Positions 1 through 6,220 of a stretch of 12,205 nt of DNA are shown piece by piece. The DNA is from Nitrospinota bacterium. GTDB taxonomy: Bacteria; Nitrospinota_A; UBA7883; JACRLM01. Below the pieces are notes generated by a model. The model did not search any database. It had not been told where the DNA came from and was given only the letters and a program-made list of their open reading frames with translations. The stretch spans positions 1 to 12,205 of the forward strand of contig JADGAO010000085.1 in the NCBI GenBank assembly GCA_015231995.1, in the 5' to 3' direction. A program made the translations under genes and the position numbers. The first letter of the stretch is position 1; every line of letters starts with the position of its first letter.

Positions 1-1305
1 TGAATCAACGGCGGTCACCCAGAAAGTATACGAGAATCCGCAGGTTTGGAGTCCTGTGATAGTTTCCGGTGGAGCCGCGCTCGCATACTGCGCAGAGCCG
101 AGGCCAGCGTCAACATAAACGATATATGACGCGGCGCCTGCAACCTCGTTCCATGAGACTGTCATCGAGTGGTCTCCAGGAGTCGCAGTAACGCCGGTCG
201 GCGCAGGCAAACTCGAATTGCTACAGCTATATTGAACAGTTGAATCTAGCCAACCGTCATTACAAATAACAGAACCATCAGAATCCTGACCAGCGGAACA
301 GTTTACCCCGCCATGGTCACTACACGCGCCCTGACCAGAGTCACAGGGGTCGCATATTTGCCCGCCTCCGCTACTGCCGCCACTGCTTCCTCCACCACTA
401 CCACCTTGAGTCGGGCGGTTCGGAACGGATCCCCCTTGCGCCTGTGTGTATGTGGGGGAATCCGCGCCCGGTATTCCAGAGGCGTTTCGCGGGCCTCGCA
501 GGAAGTCGTTGGAGGCTCCCTGCAGGCTGGCGATAAGATAGCTTGGGGTGGCGGTGAGGTTGTTGGGCAGAACGCTTCCGTTCCTGCCGACGTCGTCAAC
601 CCTTCCGTCCGAAATGTCGTCAACGATATTCTGAATCAACGAAAGCGTCAGCAAGGGCGGCAGGCCCTCGCCTTTGGTCATCTGCGAAAGCGCGGCGAGG
701 ACAAGGCCGTATTCGGTCTCCGGGTTTCCCCTTCTCATTGCGGTGTTACGGCTGGTGAGGTCTGCTGGTTCGACCCTGGTTATGTCAACGTTTCTTAGCC
801 CGAAATAGTCCGCCACGCTACGCCTTCCGTTCTCCTGCGCCGACAGGGGGTTTTCCCCACGGATTATCCTGCTGAAGGCCTGCTCGGAGGCCATCTGTGT
901 CAGCGGGGTAAGGATAACTTTGGAGTAATCGTTCGGCCAGGGCACGAGAACCGAAAGCTCCCACCATGAGGGGATCGCTATCCTTTGTCCGGTGGCTTCG
1001 TCGGTGTAATCTCCCCCGTTGGCGACGATAAGGACAAGCGGCCCTCCCTTATTATTGTCCACCTGCAGGCTGAACGAGCCGTCGGAGGCGGTGCCGCCCT
1101 CCCCTATTATGGCGTCACGGAACCTGTTGGAGTTCAAGGTGTAAACCTTTATGGCGGCGTTTTGGACGGGGCCTTTTATAACCTTGCCAGCGACCAGGCG
1201 CCTGTCGTCGTTTGTGGTGGTTTCCTTGTTGTCGCACGCCAGGAAGCCGAGCGTAAGGGATATTGACAGGACGAAAAGGAGCGCTTTCCCGATATAACTA
1301 TTCAT
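1..1305 (-). CDS. Exported lipoprotein with FN3 domain, 5' part (C-terminus beyond window)
   Basis: I translated this frame by hand: it is open for 435 codons from an ATG at 1305 to the window edge. Residues 1-24 form a lipoprotein signal peptide ending in the lipobox FLAC, with Cys24 the likely lipidated residue, followed by Asp-Asn. Residues about 36-106 look like a carboxypeptidase-regulatory-like beta-sandwich (VAGKVIKGPVQNAAIKVYTL, then SDGSFSLQV). Residues about 107-290 are mostly helical and unassigned, and include a TPLTQMA stretch often seen after such domains. A Gly/Ser linker (301-315) leads to a module with six cysteines (318, 321, 328, 336, 348, 361; its end, CNDGW, is EGF-like). 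An FN3 domain follows from about 367 (APTGVTATPG, then SMTVSWNEVAGAASYIVYVD) and is near-complete at the edge. The role is probably a surface or periplasmic binding protein. No strong Shine-Dalgarno precedes the ATG, but the signal peptide starts there. The lipoprotein assignment is firm; the function is unknown. Confidence 0.85.
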   Translation of the reverse strand, partial: MNSYIGKALLFVLSISLTLGFLACDNKETTTNDDRRLVAGKVIKGPVQNAAIKVYTLNSNRFRDAIIGEGGTASDGSFSLQVDNNKGGPLVLIVANGGDYTDEATGQRIAIPSWWELSVLVPWPNDYSKVILTPLTQMASEQAFSRIIRGENPLSAQENGRRSVADYFGLRNVDITRVEPADLTSRNTAMRRGNPETEYGLVLAALSQMTKGEGLPPLLTLSLIQNIVDDISDGRVDDVGRNGSVLPNNLTATPSYLIASLQGASNDFLRGPRNASGIPGADSPTYTQAQGGSVPNRPTQGGSGGGSSGGSSGGGQICDPCDSGQGACSDHGGVNCSAGQDSDGSVICNDGWLDSTVQYSCSNSSLPAPTGVTATPGDHSMTVSWNEVAGAASYIVYVDAGLGSAQYASAAPPETITGLQTCGFSYTFWVTAVDS

Positions 1306-1336
1306 CGGCTACATAGCTTTCATAATGCTGTCGCTA

Positions 1337-1345
1337 ATTATACCA
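1337..1345 (-). promoter_or_regulatory. Extended -10 promoter for the lipoprotein gene
   Basis: Read on the minus strand this is TGGTATAAT, a perfect sigma-70 -10 hexamer preceded by the TGn extension. No good -35 hexamer lies 16-18 bases upstream (the sequence there is A-rich), which fits an extended -10 promoter. Transcription would start near 1330, giving a 5' leader of about 25 bases before the ATG at 1305. The motif match is seen directly; its use as a promoter is inferred. Confidence 0.5.
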
Positions 1346-1394
1346 TGAATAATCGGGCCATTTTTGCGGTTTGCCGCCGGGCGCAACAGCCATT

Positions 1395-1412
1395 AAAAAA
1401 AACATAAAAAAA
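1395..1412. other. Phased A/T tracts upstream of the lipoprotein promoter
   Basis: Two A-runs, 8 bases (1395-1402) and 7 bases (1406-1412), separated by CAT, appear on the + strand and so read as T-runs in the gsp direction. They sit about 50-70 bases upstream of the -10 box. They could bend DNA or bind a nucleoid protein, or form a weak U-rich release site for gsp transcripts. No hairpin directly precedes them, so a standard intrinsic terminator is not supported. Confidence 0.35.
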
Positions 1413-1467
1413 CACTTGATAAAATCGCTAGATATATTTAAAATTCATGCTGACCATCCCGCGAGAT

Positions 1468-1512
1468 GAAACGGCTCCACTGGACGCGCATTACGTTCGC
1501 TGGAGCCGTTTC
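1468..1512 (-). terminator. 12-bp perfect inverted repeat, possible gsp operon terminator
   Basis: GAAACGGCTCCA (1468-1479) is the exact reverse complement of TGGAGCCGTTTC (1501-1512), with a 21-base loop between. It begins 24 bases after the gspM stop codon, where an operon end hairpin is expected. No U-run follows the stem in the minus direction, so it is not a textbook intrinsic terminator. It may instead protect the mRNA 3' end or be a protein-binding dyad. The inverted repeat is certain; the terminator role is inferred. Confidence 0.45.
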
Positions 1513-1525
1513 GTAATTCAATTAC
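1513..1525. repeat. 13-base palindrome abutting the hairpin
   Basis: GTAATT-C-AATTAC is a perfect 6+6 dyad around one central base. It touches the 12-bp hairpin on one side and lies 10 bases past the gspM stop codon. It looks like a small operator-type site, but no regulator can be named from sequence alone. Confidence 0.4.
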
Positions 1526-1535
1526 CGTATCAGCC

Positions 1536-2036
1536 TCACGCCCCATCGCCTTTAAGCCGAACGAATACGCCATCGGCCATCACGTTCACCCCGTCCGGCA
1601 AACCTTCTATCTTCATGGCCGACGCCGCGATCAACCCATCTTTGCGTAGCTTACCGATGATTTCGAACAGTTTCTTAGGCTCGATCGAACCGGCCACCAC
1701 GCTCACCTTGTCGTTTTCGATCTTCTTCACCGTAAGGTTCACGGCCCCAGACGTTTCAAACGCCTGTTTTATAAACGCCTCCGCATCTTTGACATTCTTG
1801 AGAGCCGTATCAACCTGCGACTTCAGCTTTTCGGCTTCCGGCTTTTTTTGCGTCATCCACTCCGCCGTCTGCCGAAGGACGGGCAGGTTTTCACGCAAAA
1901 GGGCGGACTCTTTCCTCATCGGCTCCCATGCGAACAGGTAAAACACGACCACGCTCAGGACCGTCACGCCGGAGACGATTATCAACCGCTCCCTGGGGTT
2001 TAACGCCGCCCATGCCGTGGAAATTTTCCCCTTCAT
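1536..2036 (-). CDS. gspM: Type II secretion system protein GspM
   Basis: This is the inner-membrane platform subunit that pairs with GspL and helps hold the ATPase GspE at the membrane. The 166-residue protein has a short cytoplasmic N-terminus with the NPRER motif (residues 13-17) just before one transmembrane helix (about 18-36). The NPRER-then-helix pattern is typical of GspM. A coiled-coil-like stretch follows (about 40-95), then a small periplasmic alpha/beta domain (about 100-163). Length matches the family (about 150-180). The ATG at 2036 overlaps the gspL stop as ATGA, and AAAAGG lies about 10 bases upstream. It is the last gsp gene here; gspN does not follow. GspM sequences diverge, so the call rests on architecture and position as much as on motifs. 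Confidence 0.9.
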   Translation of the reverse strand: MKGKISTAWAALNPRERLIIVSGVTVLSVVVFYLFAWEPMRKESALLRENLPVLRQTAEWMTQKKPEAEKLKSQVDTALKNVKDAEAFIKQAFETSGAVNLTVKKIENDKVSVVAGSIEPKKLFEIIGKLRKDGLIAASAMKIEGLPDGVNVMADGVFVRLKGDGA

Positions 2037-3280
2037 TTCTTTGCGACCTTTTCGGCGATCAGGAATTCCGCCACAAACCCGGTTTCTTCTTTTGTCCCGT
2101 CTTTGGCCGTCACTTCGAGACCAAGCCCGGCAAGCGCGTCCTTAAACGTCTTCGCGTCCGCATCCGCCTGGAGGGCGAGTTTCAATTCCAACCCTCCCGG
2201 CCCGTAATTCATTGCGCGCGGTTTCGCCCCGGCGGGGAATAGCGGGACAGCCTTCTCCAGCAGAGCGATGAATTCGCCGCTGTTTTTGTCTTCGCCTGCA
2301 AGGGCTTTGAGTTGCTGGATTTTAAAACCCATCTGCGCCTCTGGGTCGGTAACGGAGGCTATTTCCGGGAAGACTTGGCGGAACGATCCATCCGTCTCGG
2401 CGGTGAGCCTCTGGCTTTCGCGCTTCATGAGCCAATACTCGACGAAGTAGGAGCCTAAATGGAAGATGACAGCCAGGGCCAGCAGGAGGGCCGGGATTTT
2501 AAGATGCGGAACGATTGCGGCCAGCCTCATGGACGGGGCGAACTCCCCCTGCATGATGTTGAGCCTGCTTTTGGCGGACGCTTTTGCGTCGTCGGCCTGC
2601 GGGCCGCTGACGGTGATGGGAACCGCAAGCCTCTCTTCCCATATTTTCACGTCGAGCCGCGCCGAGCCGTTCATCAGGTAAATGTTTATCGCCGACGGTT
2701 CCGCATTTTGTTTGCGCGCCTCGTTGAGCGCCATTTCCAGTATGGGCGGCGGCGCGCCGTCTTCTTCCATATCGAGTGGGACTCCGGCGAAAACATCCGT
2801 CCTCAAAGCCCCTCTTGCGCCGGAAAGCCCCACGCTCCAGCTTCCGTTTTCGATAGGCAGGGCAAGCTGTTCCAGAAACATTGCGCGGGGGTATATCCCG
2901 TTGTCGGCGAGGAGTTCGATAGTTCTCCTCATCCAGCCCCTGTCGGCGATGGCCACCGGCATTACGCTGTCCGGCCCCATCGGGCCTATGGCCACATGAA
3001 CCGCCTCCGGATCGGATATTATCTGGTCTTCCACCGCGAACCGGATTGTTTTTTTAAACAGGCGCATGCTACTGCCGGGCGTCCTGACGCTGGTGAGAAG
3101 CGCCGCGCTGGCCGGAACGACCACCTCCACGTTGGGAATCGCAGGGATATCCGCAAGGCTTACAGCCACGCCGGAATTGGGGGACGGACTCCCTTTGCCG
3201 GAGACTATCCATTTCACAGGCTCCGAACCGCCGGATTCGGGCCATCGCTCGCCAATGTATAACCGAAGAATCAAACTCAC
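2033..3280 (-). CDS. gspL: Type II secretion system protein GspL
   Basis: GspL is the bitopic platform protein whose cytoplasmic domain binds the N-terminal part of GspE, and whose periplasmic domain meets GspM and the pseudopilins. The 415-residue protein shows a cytoplasmic actin-like domain (about 1-245), the family-typical NIMQGEFAP motif (241-249), one transmembrane helix (about 262-284) and a periplasmic ferredoxin-like domain (about 340-410). Length agrees with GspL (about 380-420). It starts with GTG at 3280, overlapping the gspK stop as GTGA, with AGGA five bases upstream. Overlap at both ends points to coupled synthesis with GspK and GspM. Nothing appears broken or missing. Confidence 0.93.
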   Translation of the reverse strand: MSLILRLYIGERWPESGGSEPVKWIVSGKGSPSPNSGVAVSLADIPAIPNVEVVVPASAALLTSVRTPGSSMRLFKKTIRFAVEDQIISDPEAVHVAIGPMGPDSVMPVAIADRGWMRRTIELLADNGIYPRAMFLEQLALPIENGSWSVGLSGARGALRTDVFAGVPLDMEEDGAPPPILEMALNEARKQNAEPSAINIYLMNGSARLDVKIWEERLAVPITVSGPQADDAKASAKSRLNIMQGEFAPSMRLAAIVPHLKIPALLLALAVIFHLGSYFVEYWLMKRESQRLTAETDGSFRQVFPEIASVTDPEAQMGFKIQQLKALAGEDKNSGEFIALLEKAVPLFPAGAKPRAMNYGPGGLELKLALQADADAKTFKDALAGLGLEVTAKDGTKEETGFVAEFLIAEKVAKK

Positions 3281-4224
3281 GTCGTCCTATACCATGCCAC
3301 TATCGGCCATAAATTTTTGTCGCCGAGCCGCAAAAGAGCCTCGGCCCTTATTTTCGCATGTTTGAAGGTGGAAACGACTTTTACGGAAAAATATTTGCTG
3401 TCCACCGTAAAATCGTCGTCTAGCACCTCCGTCACAGACCTCGGAAGCCGTCCCCTGACACTGGCGATAGTGGAGAACCTGACGGCTTTCCTCAACGACA
3501 CAAAGTTTTCGGCGTCCGACAGGGTCATCCCCTTGAACAACGATTTCACTACCGGCGCTTCGGCCGTATTGACATTCACCAGGGCGCGTTCCGGCAGGAC
3601 AGTGACGTGTGGCGCCAACGTTTTTATGTATTCGGGCTTGAACCCTTTGACAGCGGCCAGTTCGCCGATATCCCCCATCTGGCGGTTGGCCGCCCTGTAG
3701 GGAGGTTTCAATCCCAGGTAATACTCCGATTCGGCCCCGTTGGGGTTTTTCTGCTCGTCGTCGTCAATCCAGTCCACGACGGTGTCCGCAAGGTCCGTCG
3801 GGAGGACGAGCGTGGCGAGCAGGCGTTTGAAGGCCAATATGTCGCGGTCGCTCTTTTTGCCCTGTTTGACCATGTTGTTGAGGTTGAACTTGCCCTGCGC
3901 GTCGTCGAGGAGCAGTGTGAGCGAACCGTCGTCCACCGGGAACGTGTCAATCGCAACCGGCCCGTTTTCCCCTATCCTCGACGAACTAAACCCCATCGTA
4001 TTGTCGTGCACTATCTGCCTGCCCCAATCCACCGCCGCCCGCGCCGTGACCTCCGCCTGTGCGATTACGGCCAGGTTGGCGGCCTGCCGCCCCCATCTTT
4101 CCGGGTTGACGATGAGGTAGGCCGCTATTCCGGCGGCGACGGAAACCACCATCACGGCGGTCACCATCGCTATCCCGCGCCTTCCGCCCGTCTGGAGCGG
4201 TTTACCCCTGTCCCTCGTGTTCAT
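3277..4224 (-). CDS. gspK: Minor pseudopilin GspK
   Basis: GspK is the large minor pseudopilin that caps the pseudopilus tip with GspI and GspJ. I place the start at the ATG at 4224, 14 bases after the gspJ stop; a longer open frame runs back into gspJ but would bury the leader. The 315-residue product has a 17-residue basic leader cleaved after Gly17 (RRG, then IAMVTAVMVV) and a hydrophobic N-terminal helix to about residue 38. Mature position 5 is Thr22 rather than Glu, as is usual for GspK. The globular part carries DAQGKFNLNN (108-117), VVDWIDDDEQ (149-158) and GAESEYY (163-169), which match conserved family segments including the metal-binding region, and VNVNTAEAP (216-224). Upstream Shine-Dalgarno is weak. 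Identity is secure. Confidence 0.94.
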   Translation of the reverse strand: MNTRDRGKPLQTGGRRGIAMVTAVMVVSVAAGIAAYLIVNPERWGRQAANLAVIAQAEVTARAAVDWGRQIVHDNTMGFSSSRIGENGPVAIDTFPVDDGSLTLLLDDAQGKFNLNNMVKQGKKSDRDILAFKRLLATLVLPTDLADTVVDWIDDDEQKNPNGAESEYYLGLKPPYRAANRQMGDIGELAAVKGFKPEYIKTLAPHVTVLPERALVNVNTAEAPVVKSLFKGMTLSDAENFVSLRKAVRFSTIASVRGRLPRSVTEVLDDDFTVDSKYFSVKVVSTFKHAKIRAEALLRLGDKNLWPIVAWYRTT

Positions 4225-4238
4225 ACCGTTTTCCCGTT

Positions 4239-4850
4239 TCAACGCAGGAAGAAGATTCTTCTTATTTTTTCGCCGGACTTTAGCTCCAGCTTGACCTCGA
4301 CGGCTTTTGGGAGGACGTCGCTGACGCAATCCGGCCCCCATATCCCGTTGCAGTTGAGGTTGACCTCGAAAACGCTCACTCCATGCATGGCCTCGTAGAT
4401 ATCCGGCTTTGTTCCCGGCGCAAGGTCGAGCGAGGGCCAGAACAGAGCTTCGATTCTGTCTTCGTTGAGCCGGTAGCCCACGCGTTTGGGAACGGAGCCT
4501 TCCGCCCCCTTTCCCAGCCGGGTGAACGCAAGCTCCATGCTCTTGCCGGACTTGTCCGTCGTCTTTCCAACCATGGCGCGCAACCTTGCGCCATCTTCGC
4601 CGGTAACCGGCCTGTCAACGAAACAGGCCAGGTCTTTTTCGAGATGGCCGAAGAAGAACGAGAGGTTTTTCCATTTGCGCCCCTCCTCGTCAATCTTCAT
4701 CTCGGTGACGGTGGCCGAGTCCAGCCCCGCGTACGCCACAGTCCCTATCACGGCGAATACGGCCATGGCCACCAAAAGCTCCAGCAGTGTAAAACCTCCC
4801 GCTCCCCGGAAGGGGTCACTGCGTCTGTTTTTCCTGCAAGGCTCTTTCAT
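4239..4850 (-). CDS. gspJ: Minor pseudopilin GspJ
   Basis: GspJ is a minor pseudopilin of the GspI-J-K tip complex. The 203-residue precursor has a 19-residue leader with many basic residues, cleaved after Gly19 before FTLLELLVAM; Glu24 is the conserved +5 glutamate that guides assembly. The rest is a beta-rich globular domain including FFFGHLEKDL and later KAVEVKLELK, as in GspJ (family length about 195-230). The gene overlaps the end of gspI by 35 bases. No in-frame ATG, GTG or TTG exists between the ATG at 4850 and the cleavage site, so the overlap is real if the leader is intact. No convincing Shine-Dalgarno precedes this ATG, so synthesis probably depends on ribosomes finishing gspI. Confidence 0.94.
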   Translation of the reverse strand: MKEPCRKNRRSDPFRGAGGFTLLELLVAMAVFAVIGTVAYAGLDSATVTEMKIDEEGRKWKNLSFFFGHLEKDLACFVDRPVTGEDGARLRAMVGKTTDKSGKSMELAFTRLGKGAEGSVPKRVGYRLNEDRIEALFWPSLDLAPGTKPDIYEAMHGVSVFEVNLNCNGIWGPDCVSDVLPKAVEVKLELKSGEKIRRIFFLR

Positions 4851-5211
4851 TTATCACATACCCGGTGAGTTTGGCCAGGATGTAGCTGTCTCCATCCCGG
4901 CGGGTGACCTCGATTATAATTTTACGGAAATGGGCGCTTTTGGTTTTGGTGATGGTCTCGCGCACGGCGAACATTTCCGATCCCGCCGATGCGGCTCCCT
5001 TGGCCTCTCCCAATTCGGGCCAGGCCTCCATCATCCGGTATTCGGCCATCCTGTTTTTGGCGGCCCACATCGCCAGAGTCTTGCTCCGGGTAAGCTCCAG
5101 AGCGTCGGCGGCAAGCCCGCTGGCGCGCCAGACTGCGGTGAACCCGACGGCGATAATCACCGTGGCGACCATCACCTCGAGGAGCGTGAATCCCCGCCTG
5201 CGCCTCATCAT
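4816..5211 (-). CDS. gspI: Minor pseudopilin GspI
   Basis: GspI is the minor pseudopilin thought to start tip assembly with GspJ and GspK. The 131-residue precursor has a very short leader (MMRRRRG) followed by FTLLEVMVATVIIAVGF, giving the conserved +5 Glu (residue 12) and the hydrophobic assembly helix. The pattern AMWAAKNRMAEYRM (47-60) is typical of the helix after it in GspI. Size fits the family (about 120-130). Two ATG codons in a row (5211 and 5208) could start it. The first forms an ATGA overlap with the gspH stop; the second has better spacing from AAAGG. Either gives the same mature protein. Confidence 0.94.
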   Translation of the reverse strand: MMRRRRGFTLLEVMVATVIIAVGFTAVWRASGLAADALELTRSKTLAMWAAKNRMAEYRMMEAWPELGEAKGAASAGSEMFAVRETITKTKSAHFRKIIIEVTRRDGDSYILAKLTGYVINERALQEKQTQ

Positions 5212-5723
5212 GGGCCTTTGGACTGCCGGGAGATTTCTTTTATGGACACCCGCCCGAATATGTCCCCTTTAAGCTCCGCTTCCGCGCCGTCGAGGACAAG
5301 CTTTATCGAATAGGGCGCGATGGAGCCGGAGGGGTGGAACTCCATCCTGTTGGTGTCCGTGACGTCAACCTCGCCCACCCACGCTCCGGCGATTTTCACC
5401 CCGTTTTCGACCGTTCCGTCGCCGAGTTCTTCGTCGCCGCGCGATTCGACCCAATCCTTGCCGTTATGGAGCCACAACGCAGGCGTGTTTTTGTTGAACG
5501 ACACTCCGATGCCCTGCCCGCGCGTCACGGCTTCGTCGTGGACAAGCTCCATGAAATAGGCCAGTTTTTTCGACTCCCTTCCGAGAACCATCCTGCTTCC
5601 AGAGCCGATGTTGAGCAAGGCGACCCCGATGATGACGATAATCACCGCCATCGTCACGGCCACCTCTATGAGCGTGAAACCATCCTTCGCAGTGGAAACG
5701 CCGTGGCGGGCCTTGAGCGCCAC
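5208..5723 (-). CDS. gspH: Minor pseudopilin GspH
   Basis: GspH is the minor pseudopilin linking the tip complex to the GspG shaft. The open frame extends well back into gspG, but the likely start is the GTG at 5723, one base after the gspG stop. That gives a 171-residue precursor with a 15-residue leader ending KDG, cleaved before FTLIEVAVTMAVIIVIIGVA; Glu20 is the +5 glutamate. A beta-rich C-terminal domain follows, with RMEFHPSGSIAPYSIKL near residues 125-141 matching the usual GspH end (…F.P.G…). Length fits the family (about 150-190). Shine-Dalgarno before the GTG is poor, so translation is probably coupled to gspG. The start choice is inferred; the family call is secure. Confidence 0.9.
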   Translation of the reverse strand: MALKARHGVSTAKDGFTLIEVAVTMAVIIVIIGVALLNIGSGSRMVLGRESKKLAYFMELVHDEAVTRGQGIGVSFNKNTPALWLHNGKDWVESRGDEELGDGTVENGVKIAGAWVGEVDVTDTNRMEFHPSGSIAPYSIKLVLDGAEAELKGDIFGRVSIKEISRQSKGP

Positions 5724-5724
5724 G

Positions 5725-6168
5725 CTACCGCATCCAGGAGCCGATATCCGCTTCAATTCCTTCGCCGCCTTGCCGCCCGTCGGCCCCGAAACTGAATATC
5801 TCAACCTCGTTCCCATGCGTTCCCGGGCTAAGGTACTGGTACTCGTTCCCCCAAGGGTCTTTGGGCAGATAGTCCAGGGACGCTTTCCAGTTTTCCGTCC
5901 CGCTATCCGGTTTTGTGACAAGCGCCTTGAGGCCCTGTTCCATAGTCGGGTATTTATAATTGTCGAGCCTGTATAGCTTGAGCGCCTGGACGAGCGTCTT
6001 TATATCCTGCCGCGCCGCCACAACGCGCGCTTCGTCCGGCCTGCTCATGATCCTCGGCACGACCAGCGCCGCAAGTATGCCCAGGATGACGACGACGACC
6101 ATTATTTCTATCAGGGTGAAACCAGCCCTGCTGGAGGGCGCCCCGGCCCCGATTCGCCTCAACTTCAT
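5725..6168 (-). CDS. gspG: Major pseudopilin GspG
   Basis: GspG polymerises into the pseudopilus shaft that pushes substrates through the secretin. The frame is open from an ATG at 6195, but the Shine-Dalgarno lies inside that extension, so the ATG at 6168 is the better start. This gives a 147-residue precursor with a 16-residue leader cleaved after Gly16 before FTLIEIMVVVVILGILAALV; Glu21 is the +5 residue. The C-terminal part has the hallmarks of GspG: the DNYKYPTMEQGL segment, then DPWGNEYQY and FSFGADGRQGGEG…DIGSW, the calcium-binding region. The mature 131 residues match the family. It is set off from gspF by 52 bases, unlike the other junctions, and has the strongest ribosome site seen here. 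Confidence 0.96.
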   Translation of the reverse strand: MKLRRIGAGAPSSRAGFTLIEIMVVVVILGILAALVVPRIMSRPDEARVVAARQDIKTLVQALKLYRLDNYKYPTMEQGLKALVTKPDSGTENWKASLDYLPKDPWGNEYQYLSPGTHGNEVEIFSFGADGRQGGEGIEADIGSWMR

Positions 6169-6179
6169 TTCTTCACGAT

Positions 6180-6187
6180 CTCCTTTT
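6180..6187 (-). promoter_or_regulatory. Strong Shine-Dalgarno that sets the gspG start
   Basis: AAAAGGAG on the minus strand ends 11 bases before the ATG at 6168. It sits downstream of the alternative ATG at 6195 and therefore cannot serve it. It is the clearest ribosome-binding site in the operon, placed before the subunit needed in greatest amount. Confidence 0.7.
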
Positions 6188-6220
6188 AAAAACATTGCGG
6201 GACGAGTTTGAAACCCGCCA

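Larger units (their letters stand above)
1306..1535. other. Intergenic region between gspM and the lipoprotein gene
   Basis: This 230-base gap is the only sizeable non-coding stretch in the window. From the gspM end it holds a perfect 13-base palindrome, a 12-base-pair hairpin and an imperfect 12-base dyad, all abutting. Next come an A/T-rich segment (about 1391-1450) and the extended -10 promoter of the lipoprotein gene. I see no tRNA, riboswitch or credible small gene in it. Confidence 0.8.

Noticed and set aside
313..798. 161-codon open frame on the + strand and a 106-codon minus-strand frame over the same place
   Set aside because: Both overlap the lipoprotein gene, which has a signal peptide, a lipobox and an FN3 domain in one continuous frame. 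The others show nothing.
1309..1323. Four-codon leader peptide gene before the lipoprotein
   Set aside because: It has no Shine-Dalgarno and is short enough to occur by chance. It is mentioned only as a possible influence on initiation.
1381..1450. A CRISPR, tRNA or riboswitch in the A/T-rich intergenic segment
   Set aside because: There is no repeat-spacer pattern, no cloverleaf and no conserved aptamer-like structure, only A-tracts and low complexity.
2459..3262. 267-codon open frame on the + strand
   Set aside because: It is entirely antisense to gspL, rich in Arg/His/Pro as expected of a GC-rich shadow frame, and shows no domain.
4225..4341. N-terminal extension of gspK into gspJ
   Set aside because: It would place the cleavage site far from the start. 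The ATG at 4224 gives a normal 17-residue leader.
5724..5921. N-terminal extension of gspH into gspG
   Set aside because: It would place the pseudopilin cleavage site about 80 residues in, while a GTG one base after the gspG stop gives a normal 15-residue leader.
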